In this document: positions 35,898 through 44,340 of the stretch, piece by piece
Layout: each line of letters opens with the position of its first letter
Position numbering within the stretch: position 1 is the stretch's first letter
NCBI GenBank assembly: GCA_965249925.1
Contig: OZ252260.1
Location: forward strand, 6,696,001 to 6,760,000
Direction: 5' to 3'
From: Hoeflea_A sp965249925
GTDB lineage: Bacteria > Pseudomonadota > Alphaproteobacteria > Rhizobiales > Rhizobiaceae
DNA length: 64,000 nt
Program-made: the position numbers and the translations under genes
Notes under the pieces: model-generated
Told to the model about the DNA's origin: nothing
The model's database searches: none
The model's input: only the letters and a program-made list of their open reading frames with translations

Positions 35898-36416
35898 TCA
35901 TGCCGTACCCGCCCCTTCGGCTGGATCGTCGGCGGATGGTGTAAAGCGGATGTCGGGGTGAAGAAACCGCAGGAACTCAATGGCGCATAGTGAAAATCCG
36001 ACCGTCAGAGGCAGGAAGAGAAGCCATCGTGGGATTTCGATCGATCGGATATCGATCACCCCTTTCAGAAAGAAATCCAATCCAAGCTTGCCGCTGTAAT
36101 AGGCGGCAATCAGGCAGAGCAGCGCACAAACGACAACCAAGATCCGGTCGACGAGGTTTCGAAAAACGATTGGGAAATAGGTGGCAACCGATTCAATCCT
36201 GACATGACCGCGTTGACGGACCAGCCACGGAGCAGCCAGCATGGTCATGTAAAGCAGCGCATATTCGGACACGGCGCTGACAAACTGAAAGGGTTTGAAG
36301 TCCAGTGTCCGCATCGTGACATCCACCAGAATGAATACGAACACTATTGCCGTCATGGCGCCGGCGATTATCGCCAGCGCCATGATGAGCAGGTTATAGG
36401 CTCTGATGAACAGCAT
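35898..36416 (-). CDS. TRAP transporter small permease subunit (DctQ-type)
   Basis: A protein of about 172 residues with four membrane helices, typical of DctQ small subunits that hold the TRAP complex together. MRTLDFKPFQFVSAVSEYALLYMTML and LVRQRGHVRIES are family-like segments. The ATG at 36416 is the first good start after the stop of the binding-protein gene; a GTG at 36428 is an alternative. It lies between the binding-protein and large-permease genes in the usual order. Confidence 0.88.
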   Translation of the reverse strand: MLFIRAYNLLIMALAIIAGAMTAIVFVFILVDVTMRTLDFKPFQFVSAVSEYALLYMTMLAAPWLVRQRGHVRIESVATYFPIVFRNLVDRILVVVCALLCLIAAYYSGKLGLDFFLKGVIDIRSIEIPRWLLFLPLTVGFSLCAIEFLRFLHPDIRFTPSADDPAEGAGTA

Positions 36417-36429
36417 GCCGTCGGGCACA

Positions 36430-37434
36430 TCACTGTGAGGGTGGCAGCAGTTTGCGCAGGTCCTGATAGTTGTCCGCAGCCTTGGCTTCGACCTGGCTCC
36501 ATTGCATGGCTTGTGCGTTGGCGACATAGGCATCGCGCGCACTGCCTGTCAGTTCGAACGATTTGACGCCGGAAGCCGCAACCTCCTGGGCCTCTTCATC
36601 CGCCAGGTTGGCGTAGAAGGCGTGAGCTTCGGGTTCAAAGGCGATGACCGAGTCGGTCAGCACCTTCTTCTGCTCCGGGGCCAGACTATCCCAGCGATCC
36701 TTGTTGACCCACAACAGGTTGTCGAATTGCCAGACCGGCGGATCGATCCGATAGTTGACGAATTTCTCGAAGCCGAAATCGGTGATCCCGAGTCCGGGCC
36801 AGGCGGCACCATCGACGATACCGCGCTCCAGCGAGGTGTAAATGTCCGGCGCTGGCACCGCCACCGGTGTTGCCCCCATCGACTCGAGCCAGGCATTGTA
36901 GAGACCGCTGGAACGGATTTTCATTCCGGTCAGATCCGGTGTGCCGTCTGGCTTGAGCGGCGGCTCGTCCTTCAGCCAGATATGGTATCCGACCCCGGCT
37001 GCAACCCAGCCCAGCACGTGTGCATTGGCGCGGTCCGAATAGATACCGTTGATCAGATCGATAGCGCCGTTTGCCCGGGCATCCATGGGCGAGATCTCGG
37101 TGCCGTAGAAGGCATACGCCTCGGGTACGGTGCCCACATAATATCCGGCCGCGCCAAAGAGCACGTCGATGACCCCGTTTGTGAGCGCTGTCAGCTGCTC
37201 GGTTGCCGGTGCGACCTCGGGACCGCCGACATATTGAATGGAGATATCCGCCGCCTTGGCCGCGTCGCTGGCGTTGAATGCTTCGACCCATTCGAGCGTC
37301 CGCGCGACCGAATAGACCGAGGAACCCCAGTTGGATGCCAGCCTCAGGGTTTCTGCCGATGCGCTTGCCGTCAATGCGAACAGCGTCGCCACGACCAATG
37401 CCGACGCTTTGCCCAGTTTCCCGTTGCGTTCCAT
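36430..37434 (-). CDS. TRAP transporter substrate-binding protein (DctP family)
   Basis: A 334-residue periplasmic binding protein with a signal peptide of about 27 residues (cleavage after SASA). DctP-type features are the ETLRLASNWG start of the mature chain, the conserved GGPEVAPATEQ region, the MKIRSSGLYN segment (part of the arginine-containing ligand site) and the GAAWPGLGITDFGF stretch. The ATG at 37434 has GGGAG 6 bases upstream; one codon earlier is possible, and a longer frame to 37506 would run into the ridA gene. It probably binds an organic-acid-type substrate. It is the second gene of the operon that begins with ridA. Confidence 0.9.
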   Translation of the reverse strand: MERNGKLGKASALVVATLFALTASASAETLRLASNWGSSVYSVARTLEWVEAFNASDAAKAADISIQYVGGPEVAPATEQLTALTNGVIDVLFGAAGYYVGTVPEAYAFYGTEISPMDARANGAIDLINGIYSDRANAHVLGWVAAGVGYHIWLKDEPPLKPDGTPDLTGMKIRSSGLYNAWLESMGATPVAVPAPDIYTSLERGIVDGAAWPGLGITDFGFEKFVNYRIDPPVWQFDNLLWVNKDRWDSLAPEQKKVLTDSVIAFEPEAHAFYANLADEEAQEVAASGVKSFELTGSARDAYVANAQAMQWSQVEAKAADNYQDLRKLLPPSQ

Positions 37435-37492
37435 CATCTTCTCCCTGTGAAATACACTTTCGTTTCGTTGGTTTGATCGCCCGCCTCCGGCC

Positions 37493-37993
37493 TCAGCCGA
37501 CACCATCTTCAGGCTTTACGAGGAAGATGCCTTCCACCTCGACGCTCTGTCGTGCGACAAGCGCTCCCGCGCCGATGGCCGAACGGCAATGCCGACCCGT
37601 TTGCTCGCCAAAGACCTCCAGAAACAGGTCGGAAGCGCCGTTCAGCACCGCATTGGGGGCCTCAAAGTCAGGATCGCAATTGATAAAACCGGTGATCTTC
37701 AGGACCTGCGATACACGATCGAGACAACCCAAGGCCTGCTTCACGGTCGCCAGCATCTTGAGGCCCACCGCACGAGACACCGCGGTCGCTTCGCTCTGGC
37801 TCACTTCTGACGGGACCTTGCCAATGCGCGCTGGTCCGACACTGTCATCAAGCAGTGCCGATCCATGACCGGATAGGTAAAGGGTATTTCCGGTCAAGAA
37901 ATAAGGGCGGCGATTGGCTGCAGGCATCTCCAGTGGGGCTGGCAGTCGCAGACCCATCGACAGGATTTTCCGTTCTATAGGATCCTTGGTCAT
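37493..37993 (-). CDS. RidA/YjgF family protein
   Basis: A 166-residue member of the YjgF/YER057c/UK114 family, longer than the usual 130 residues. The C-terminal half (NAVLNGASDLFLEVFGE, then RSAIGAGALVARQSVEVEGIF) contains the Arg and the Glu that line the family pocket. RidA enzymes hydrolyse enamine or imine intermediates, and relatives in catabolic operons act as deaminases or tautomerases. It is the first gene of the minus-strand operon and begins 95 bases from the palindromic site at 38089-38106. Confidence 0.85.
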   Translation of the reverse strand: MTKDPIERKILSMGLRLPAPLEMPAANRRPYFLTGNTLYLSGHGSALLDDSVGPARIGKVPSEVSQSEATAVSRAVGLKMLATVKQALGCLDRVSQVLKITGFINCDPDFEAPNAVLNGASDLFLEVFGEQTGRHCRSAIGAGALVARQSVEVEGIFLVKPEDGVG

Positions 37994-38088
37994 AGCGTCT
38001 CCCCTCCCGTAGCAGGTCCGGTGTTCTCCGAAGCCGCACAGGGGTGGATCGGGTTCTGGCGAACGGCACTATTATCCACGCTTTTGTA

Positions 38089-38106
38089 AAGTTGTAAATA
38101 CAACTT
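38089..38106. promoter_or_regulatory. predicted GntR operator, site 1
   Basis: The sequence AAGTTGTA-AA-TACAACTT is a perfect inverted repeat of 8+8 bases. It sits in the intergenic region between ridA and the GntR/UTRA gene, so it can control both the RidA-TRAP operon and the regulator itself. Close variants occur at two other promoters in this island. Confidence 0.75.
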
Positions 38107-38207
38107 GGTTGGTTACCTGACGCTGGCGCTGGTGTCGAATGGGTACCGGTGCTGGACAGTGGCGGTGATCGTGTGCAAAACACAGCTTGCAGCCTAATGG
38201 CGAGAAA

Positions 38208-38918
38208 ATGACCAAGCCCGAACCCGTCTATCTAAGCATCCAGCGCTACCTCACCGAAAAAATCAGGACCGGAGCGTTACGTGCCGGAGACAAAGCGCCT
38301 TCCGAAAATGAGCTTGCCAGCGAGTTCGGTGTCTCACGCCTGACGGTGCAACGCGCCATCGCCGGCCTTGTTTCACGCGGTCTCGTCACCCGTGTTCGTG
38401 GCTCGGGAACCTATATTTCGATCGCGCCCTGGCAATTCTCGCTTTTCGAAATCCGAGAGATGGCGGAGGAAATCCGCAGCCGCGGCGGCAACCCGGTACG
38501 TGATGTACTGAAGCAGGTAAAGCAGCCGGCAAGCGACGACGTCGCCGCCGTACTGGAAGTCGAAATGGGTGTCGAATTATTCCACGCGTCGGTTCTCGAA
38601 TTGGACGGTTCGACACCGATGGCCATCGTCAACCGCTGGTCGGTGACGGATGTATTTCCCGATTTCCTCGAGCAGGACTTCAACCAAACGACGGTGTTTG
38701 CCTATTGGGCAAGCCGGACTTCGCTCGATGAGGTGGATCTGACAATCACGGCGATCCTGCCGGACGCGGATCAACGCAGATTGCTTTCACTCGGCAAAAA
38801 TGTCCCCTGTGTGCGGCTGCATCGCACCAATCGCGTCAAGGGTCGCGTTCTGACCTACACGCAAATCACATTTGCCGGCGATCGCCTTTCGCTGAACAGC
38901 CGGTACCGACCGGCCTGA
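38208..38918 (+). CDS. GntR family transcriptional regulator (HutC/UTRA subfamily)
   Basis: A 236-residue repressor with an N-terminal winged helix (about 5-70; SENELASEFGVSRLTVQRAIAGL is the recognition region) and a C-terminal UTRA effector domain (about 85-230). UTRA regulators bind small ligands such as histidine intermediates, sugars or organic acids and leave palindromic operators. The start at 38208 was taken because the frame upstream begins only at TTG. It is divergent from the RidA-TRAP operon and precedes the propeller operon. It is the obvious reader of the three palindromes. Confidence 0.92.
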   Translation: MTKPEPVYLSIQRYLTEKIRTGALRAGDKAPSENELASEFGVSRLTVQRAIAGLVSRGLVTRVRGSGTYISIAPWQFSLFEIREMAEEIRSRGGNPVRDVLKQVKQPASDDVAAVLEVEMGVELFHASVLELDGSTPMAIVNRWSVTDVFPDFLEQDFNQTTVFAYWASRTSLDEVDLTITAILPDADQRRLLSLGKNVPCVRLHRTNRVKGRVLTYTQITFAGDRLSLNSRYRPA

Positions 38919-38992
38919 TCGCTCCCCGGCACAATTCGCCGATTGTCAATTTCGTCTTGCATTCATCAACCAGTGGATTATGGTTACCCGCA

Positions 38993-39010
38993 AAGTTGTG
39001 TATACAACTT
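38993..39010. promoter_or_regulatory. predicted GntR operator, site 2
   Basis: AAGTTGTG-TA-TACAACTT differs from site 1 in one half-site base and in the spacer. It lies 38 bases before the ATG of the Asp-box propeller gene and 75 bases after the regulator stop, fitting an operator for the long plus-strand operon. Confidence 0.75.
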
Positions 39011-39047
39011 GGGACGCCGACACCGAGTGGGTTCGGGAGGAAGCAAG

Positions 39048-40019
39048 ATGCAATACAAGGCCTACGCGGCAACGATGCAGGGTGTCTGGTTCAGCGAAGA
39101 CGAGGGCCAGAGCTGGGCTAGGCTGCTGACTCCGACGGGCGGTATGTACAACGAGGCCAGAGTGTGGGCCGTGCATACGCATCAGGACCGCCCGGGCGAG
39201 CTGCTGGCCGGCACCGATCAGGGACTGTATCGCTATAGCGAGAAAACGGGTCGGTTCGATTACATTCCCTCGCCGATGGACAGCTTGCACATTCTGCGCA
39301 TTGCCCAGGATCCCCACGATCCTGATTTCATCGTCTGCGGCACTCGACCGGGCGAGGTTTTCATTTCCGAAGACAACGGTGAGAGCTGGACCCGCTCCAA
39401 CCTCGACGCCAGTACCGAATGCTGGTTTATCAACACATCACGCGTGACGTCGATCCATTTCGATCCCAACCGGCGCGACACCCTGTGGCTGACGGTCGAG
39501 ATCGATGGCGTGTTCCGCTCCGATGACCGTGGCAAGACCTGGCAGCTGAAAATCAACGGACTGCACGACAATGACGCCCATGATCTGGTGTTCAGGGACA
39601 CTGCCGACGGCCGCACGGTGCTGTGCTCGACGGAGGATGGCGTCCATCGCTCACGGGACAATGGCGAGACCTGGGAGCAGCTGACGATCCCGCAAGCGCA
39701 GTGGGATTATTTCCGCAGCTTGAAGCAGCCCGCGGAGGACAGCGACACGGTGATCGCATCGGTCGGCGACAAACCCTCGGGCGAGACCGGAATGCTGCTC
39801 ATCAGCCGGGATTTCGGTACCAGCTGGAGCAAGGCGCGAATGTCCGACCGGGTCAACAGCACGTTGTGGTCGATTGGCACAAACGCCGCCGATACGAGCC
39901 TGCTGTTCGCGGCAACGATATTCGGACAGATCTTCAAAAGCACCGATGGCGGCGAAAGCTGGCACAAGATGAAGCGCGAATTGGGTGAGATCCGCATGAT
40001 CACCTGGGCGCCCGTCTGA
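39048..40019 (+). CDS. Asp-box (BNR) repeat beta-propeller protein
   Basis: A 323-residue protein with six Asp-box motifs (S-x-D-x-G-x-[S/T]-W) at about 16-23, 107-114, 158-165, 202-209, 253-260 and 298-305. This indicates a beta-propeller related to sialidase/photosystem-stability-factor-like WD proteins. No signal peptide is seen, so it should be cytoplasmic, unlike most sialidases; the sialidase RIP motif and catalytic residues were not found. It starts the operon after operator site 2, with GGGAGG in front of the ATG. In this catabolic setting it could be a lactonase-like hydrolase or a binding or scaffold protein. Confidence 0.85.
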   Translation: MQYKAYAATMQGVWFSEDEGQSWARLLTPTGGMYNEARVWAVHTHQDRPGELLAGTDQGLYRYSEKTGRFDYIPSPMDSLHILRIAQDPHDPDFIVCGTRPGEVFISEDNGESWTRSNLDASTECWFINTSRVTSIHFDPNRRDTLWLTVEIDGVFRSDDRGKTWQLKINGLHDNDAHDLVFRDTADGRTVLCSTEDGVHRSRDNGETWEQLTIPQAQWDYFRSLKQPAEDSDTVIASVGDKPSGETGMLLISRDFGTSWSKARMSDRVNSTLWSIGTNAADTSLLFAATIFGQIFKSTDGGESWHKMKRELGEIRMITWAPV

Positions 40020-40038
40020 TCTTGTCGGAGGAGAAACG

Positions 40039-40614
40039 ATGGACCTTTTTTTGTTCAAGCCGCATGTCGAGGGGCCGTCGGGTGCAATGACCACCCCTGA
40101 CATTGTCATCGATCGCCTGTTTCTGGCCAAAGATGCTCCGGCAAAGCCGGTCGCACTCGACCGCCTGACCATGTCGGTCGAATTCCAGGTCGAGCCAGGC
40201 TGTCCCATGCGGCCGGCCTACGCTCTCACCGCGTTGGGCGGCGGCGTGTTGATCGGACCGGCGCTGCTGGTTGGCAACCGCTTGTCGATTGCCCGCAAGG
40301 CATGGCGCTTGAAAAATCTGGCCGATCGCATCGACTCCGTGACGATAAACGGCACGCCGCTGCCTAACCTGGCGTCGCCCGACGGTCTGATAAAGCAACT
40401 GGGAGACAGCGATGAGGTCATGCCCCGAGGTTACATGGTCGTGTGTGCAGCCTCCGCGCCAGCGGATCGCGCGACTCTTGAGGACAGTATCAACGGACGG
40501 CTGCTTACCCACCGCGTTTCGACTGCGCCGGTCGATAAAGACCGCTGGCAGAAGCGCCCGAATCCGCGTTATTCGGTCGGCCCGACACAGCGGGACGTCG
40601 AGCATTTCATTTGA
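40039..40614 (+). CDS. hypothetical protein, second gene of the propeller operon
   Basis: A 191-residue soluble protein I do not recognise. There is no signal peptide, membrane segment or known motif. It is rich in beta-strand-like hydrophobic alternation (DRLTMSVEFQVEPG, ALTALGGGVLIGPALLVGN), and the last 30 residues are basic and aromatic. It is 19 bases after the propeller gene with GGAGG before the start, and 34 bases before the GMC gene, so a role in the same pathway is likely. It is a good candidate for a new enzyme or accessory protein. Confidence 0.7.
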   Translation: MDLFLFKPHVEGPSGAMTTPDIVIDRLFLAKDAPAKPVALDRLTMSVEFQVEPGCPMRPAYALTALGGGVLIGPALLVGNRLSIARKAWRLKNLADRIDSVTINGTPLPNLASPDGLIKQLGDSDEVMPRGYMVVCAASAPADRATLEDSINGRLLTHRVSTAPVDKDRWQKRPNPRYSVGPTQRDVEHFI

Positions 40615-40648
40615 TCGCCGCCGGAGAACAGCCTGTGCATTTGCTCAT

Positions 40649-42256
40649 ATGAACTGGGATTATATCGTTGTCGGTGCCGGCACGGCCGGGTGTGTGCTGG
40701 CCAACCGGTTGAGTGCGCGGGAACGCAACAAAGTGCTGCTGATCGAAGCCGGCGGCCGCAATCGAAATCCTTGGATCCGCATCCCGATCGGCTATTTTAA
40801 GACGATCGGCAATCCCGCATATGATTGGAAGTTCGAGACCGAACCCGAACCGTTCCTCGGTGGTCGCAGGCTCGCCTGGCCGCGCGGCCGCGGGCTGGGT
40901 GGATCGAGCGCCATCAACGGCCTGATATACGTGCGTGGCCAGCCTGCGGATTTCGATCACTGGGACACGGTCGCCAAGGGTTGGTCATTCGATGACGTGC
41001 TGCCGTATTTCCGAAAGTCGGAGCGCCAACAGCGCGGTGAGGATCATTGGCACGGCACGCACGGCCCCCTCGGTGTGTCGGACGGACGCGCCCGTTTTCG
41101 GGTAACCGACTTGTTTCGCGAAGCCGCGTTGAAGGCGGGCCTCGAGGACAATCAGGACTGCAATGGCATACGTCAGGAAGGCGTCGGCTATTATCAAACA
41201 ACAACATGGAGGGGATGGCGCGTGAGCGCAGCGCATGCCTATCTCGATCACGTAGGCCGTCGCTCAAATCTCAAAGTAAGAACCGATGTTCGCGCAACAC
41301 GGATCACGTTCGCGCAAGGCCGCGCCATCGGCGTTTGCGTCATCGAACCGGACGGCTCGCCGCGGACCATCCATTGTGACGGGGAGATCATTCTGTCAGC
41401 GGGGTCGATCGGTTCGCCGCACCTGCTGCTATTGTCCGGCATCGGCGACCCGAAAACCTTGACCGGTCACGGCGTTGAGTTACAGGCGGCCCTGCCGTCC
41501 GTCGGCCAAAATCTGCAGGACCATCTCAAGTTCCACAACACCTACCGCACAACAATTCCGACCCTGAACGACCGGATCAACAGCGTGGCTCAGCGTGTAT
41601 TGATGGGTGCTGAATTCCTGTTCAGACGCACCGGACCGTTGACCATGGGCGCGGCGCCCGTATTCGCTTTTCTGCGCAGCGATGCGCATGTATCGCGCCC
41701 GGACATTCAGTTCCACGTCGTGCCCTGGAGCAGTGACGATCCGGCCGCAGGCTTTCACACCCATTCGGGCTTTTCGGTGTCGATCTGTCCGATCCGGCCA
41801 GAAAGCCGTGGCGAAATACGCCTGACATCGCCGGATCCGACAGTCCCTCCCGCGATCAAAGCGAACTATCTTGCAACCGACAACGACTGCCAAACCATCA
41901 TCGCAGGCCTGAAGCGGGCCCGCGAGATTTGCCGGCATGCTCCGATCGCCGATGTGATCGCTGATGAAATCTGGCCGGGCCCGGCCATGAAAGAGGCTTC
42001 CGACGAGGCCCTGCTGGCAGCAATCAAACAAAGGGTCACGACCATCTTCCATCCGGTTGGAAGCGTCGCCATGGGCGATGCCGACGATGCACCTCTTGAT
42101 GCCAGGTGCAGGGTTCGTGGCGTGTCCGGTCTGCGAGTCGTTGACGCCTCCGTCATGCCGCGGATTGTCTCTGGAAACACCAATGCTGCGGTTTGCATGA
42201 TCGCCGAGAAGGCAAGCGACATGATACTTGACGATCAGAGGTCGGCACCACGATGA
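40649..42256 (+). CDS. GMC family oxidoreductase
   Basis: A 535-residue flavoprotein of the glucose-methanol-choline family. The FAD motif is VGAGTAGCVLANRL at the N-terminus, followed by GRGLGGSSAINGLIYVRG (about 79-96) and the C-terminal DASVMPRIVSGNTNAA block. The usual His-Asn catalytic pair is present as FHPVGSVAMG and GNTNAA. Such enzymes oxidise primary alcohols to aldehydes (choline, aryl or polyethylene-glycol alcohols). The ATG at 40649 was chosen, since the longer upstream frame overlaps the preceding gene. With the aldehyde dehydrogenase downstream, an alcohol-to-acid route is likely. Confidence 0.9.
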   Translation: MNWDYIVVGAGTAGCVLANRLSARERNKVLLIEAGGRNRNPWIRIPIGYFKTIGNPAYDWKFETEPEPFLGGRRLAWPRGRGLGGSSAINGLIYVRGQPADFDHWDTVAKGWSFDDVLPYFRKSERQQRGEDHWHGTHGPLGVSDGRARFRVTDLFREAALKAGLEDNQDCNGIRQEGVGYYQTTTWRGWRVSAAHAYLDHVGRRSNLKVRTDVRATRITFAQGRAIGVCVIEPDGSPRTIHCDGEIILSAGSIGSPHLLLLSGIGDPKTLTGHGVELQAALPSVGQNLQDHLKFHNTYRTTIPTLNDRINSVAQRVLMGAEFLFRRTGPLTMGAAPVFAFLRSDAHVSRPDIQFHVVPWSSDDPAAGFHTHSGFSVSICPIRPESRGEIRLTSPDPTVPPAIKANYLATDNDCQTIIAGLKRAREICRHAPIADVIADEIWPGPAMKEASDEALLAAIKQRVTTIFHPVGSVAMGDADDAPLDARCRVRGVSGLRVVDASVMPRIVSGNTNAAVCMIAEKASDMILDDQRSAPR

Positions 42257-44334
42257 TGCAGCTCGACGAAGCCGAATTTGCCAAACTGGCGCTCTGTTTC
42301 GCCCCGCGCTCCGCGGCGATTATCGGCGCATCAACGGATCCGGCGAAGTTCGGCGGCCGCGCCCTGAAGTTCTGCCTTGAACGTGGCTATCAGGGACGTC
42401 TCTATCCGATCAATGCCAGGAATGACATTGTTCAAGGCGTCAAAGCCTACCGGTCGGTATCGGAAGTTCCGGAGGCACCGGATATCGCCGTCATCGCCGT
42501 CCCCGCAGACCTGGTGCGCGACAACCTGATCGCAGCCGGCGAAAAGGGTGCCAAGATCGCGATTGTTTACGGGGCGCAGTTTGCCGAGGCCGGAGGCGAC
42601 GGAAAAGTGCGCCAGGACGATCTGATCGCGATCGCACGCGACCATGACATGCGCATGATTGGCCCCAACTGCATGGGCGTCATTTCCCTCGCGTCGGGGT
42701 TTGTCGCGAGCTTTACCTCAGCGCCGGAGCATTATGACGGACACGGATGGCCGGATATCGGCACGATTTCCGTCGCCAGCCAGTCGGGCGCCGTCGGAAT
42801 TCAGATGTTCGCTCAGTTGCGCGATCGCGGCCTCGGGTTGGCCAACTGGATTTCGACCGGCAATCAGGCCGACATCGACGTCGCCGATGCGATCGCCTAC
42901 TACGCCGGCGATGCGGAAACTCGAACCATCGCGGTTTACATGGAGGACGCCGGCCGCGGCCTGAAACTGGTTCAGGCGCTGGAGCGCGCCCGTCGCGCCC
43001 GCAAACCCGTGGTCATTCTGAAGGTCGGCATAACGCCTCAGGGCGGCGTCGCGGCAGCCGGACACACCGCGTCAGTCTATGTCGAAGATCACGTCGTCGA
43101 CGATCTCTTCGCCCAGTATGGCGTGCTCAGAGCCCGCTGTGTCAACGATCTGATCGATCTGGTTGCCGCCTGCAACGCGGGGGTCATTCCCGCTTCGCCA
43201 CGCGTCGCCGCCGTGTCGGTTTCCGGCGGTGGCGCGGTCATGATCGCTGACGCCGCCGAGCGCAACGGACTTGAGCTTCCCGAATACCCGGCGGAAGCCC
43301 TGGCACAATTGAAGCCCACCAATGCCTTCGTTAACGACCGCAATCCGATCGACATATCCGCCCCGTCGATGACGCGCATGGATATCACTGGTGGACACAT
43401 GAAATGGGGCCTTGAACGCGGCGAGCCGACAATGCTCGGCTACATCAGCCATATTCCCCTCGTCCCCCGCACCAGGGGGCCGATCATGGATCAGATGCTG
43501 GGATTCCGGGAAGCACATCCGGACCAGCTTATCGCGATCGCCATGAATGCGAGCCCACCGGACCGCAAGACGCTGGTGCAATCCGGCATCGCGGTGTTTG
43601 ACGACCCGGTATTGGCAACCGAGGCGGTCGCCAAGCTGGTCAAGGCCGGGCAGGCTTTCGCGACGCCGCCGCAGGAACCCTCCGCGCCCGGCGAAACACG
43701 CATCACGTCACACGAGGTTCCGGCAGCCCTGGCCGAAGCCGGCATCGCCATGGCGCCGGAGATATCGGTTGCGACCGTGGCCGACGCCCTGTCGACCGCC
43801 AAAAGCCATGGATGGATCGTTCTCAAACTCTCGGCGCCGACACTGCACCACAAGACGGAATTGGGAGGTGTGCGTGCCGGGCTTACCCACGACCAAGCCG
43901 TCCGCGACGCCTTTGATGATCTGAGCGCGCTTGTTGCGCATCATGCCGACCGCTATCCCGGTCTGCGCATCACCGCGTCCCCGATGATCCAAGGAGTGGA
44001 GATGCTTGTGGGGGTGCGCAACGATCCGCATTTTGGTCCGTTGGTGCTTGTCGGTACCGGCGGTACGATGTGCGAGCTTTTCGATGATATCGTCTATGGA
44101 AAGGCTCCGGTCAGCGCTGGGCAGGCCGAGTCCATGATTAATCGCACCCGTGGATCCGGAATGCTCGACGGCTGGCGCGGTACGCCCAGGGTCGATCGCG
44201 CTGCGCTGATCCACGCGCTCAAGGCCCTGTCAGAGGTGGCGTGGCGGTTGCCGTCGCTTGAAATCAACCCGCTTTTCGTCACCGAGTCGGGCGTCACCGG
44301 CGCCGATCTGGTGATCGCTGAGTCACAGGATTAG
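42253..44334 (+). CDS. acyl-CoA synthetase (NDP-forming) / acetate-CoA ligase family protein
   Basis: A 693-residue fusion of a CoA-binding domain (about 15-110; SAAIIGASTDPAKFGGR), a succinyl-CoA-ligase-like domain (about 165-450) and a C-terminal ATP-grasp domain (about 480-690). The phospho-histidine loop is probably AAGHTASVYVED near H273. The family makes acyl-CoA from acid, CoA and nucleoside triphosphate. The feruloyl-CoA synthetase FerA of Sphingobium is a known member, so an aromatic or unsaturated acid substrate is possible here. The start overlaps the GMC stop (ATGA). Confidence 0.88.
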   Translation: MMQLDEAEFAKLALCFAPRSAAIIGASTDPAKFGGRALKFCLERGYQGRLYPINARNDIVQGVKAYRSVSEVPEAPDIAVIAVPADLVRDNLIAAGEKGAKIAIVYGAQFAEAGGDGKVRQDDLIAIARDHDMRMIGPNCMGVISLASGFVASFTSAPEHYDGHGWPDIGTISVASQSGAVGIQMFAQLRDRGLGLANWISTGNQADIDVADAIAYYAGDAETRTIAVYMEDAGRGLKLVQALERARRARKPVVILKVGITPQGGVAAAGHTASVYVEDHVVDDLFAQYGVLRARCVNDLIDLVAACNAGVIPASPRVAAVSVSGGGAVMIADAAERNGLELPEYPAEALAQLKPTNAFVNDRNPIDISAPSMTRMDITGGHMKWGLERGEPTMLGYISHIPLVPRTRGPIMDQMLGFREAHPDQLIAIAMNASPPDRKTLVQSGIAVFDDPVLATEAVAKLVKAGQAFATPPQEPSAPGETRITSHEVPAALAEAGIAMAPEISVATVADALSTAKSHGWIVLKLSAPTLHHKTELGGVRAGLTHDQAVRDAFDDLSALVAHHADRYPGLRITASPMIQGVEMLVGVRNDPHFGPLVLVGTGGTMCELFDDIVYGKAPVSAGQAESMINRTRGSGMLDGWRGTPRVDRAALIHALKALSEVAWRLPSLEINPLFVTESGVTGADLVIAESQD

Positions 44335-44340
44335 CCGACC

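Noticed and set aside
36430..37506. An earlier start for the TRAP binding protein at 37506
   Set aside because: It would add about 24 residues before the signal peptide and overlap ridA; the ATG at 37434 has a good ribosome-binding site.
39048..40019. Sialidase (exo-alpha-sialidase) because of the Asp-boxes
   Set aside because: There is no signal peptide, no RIP motif and no visible catalytic Arg triad or Tyr/Glu pair; Asp-boxes alone only indicate a propeller fold.
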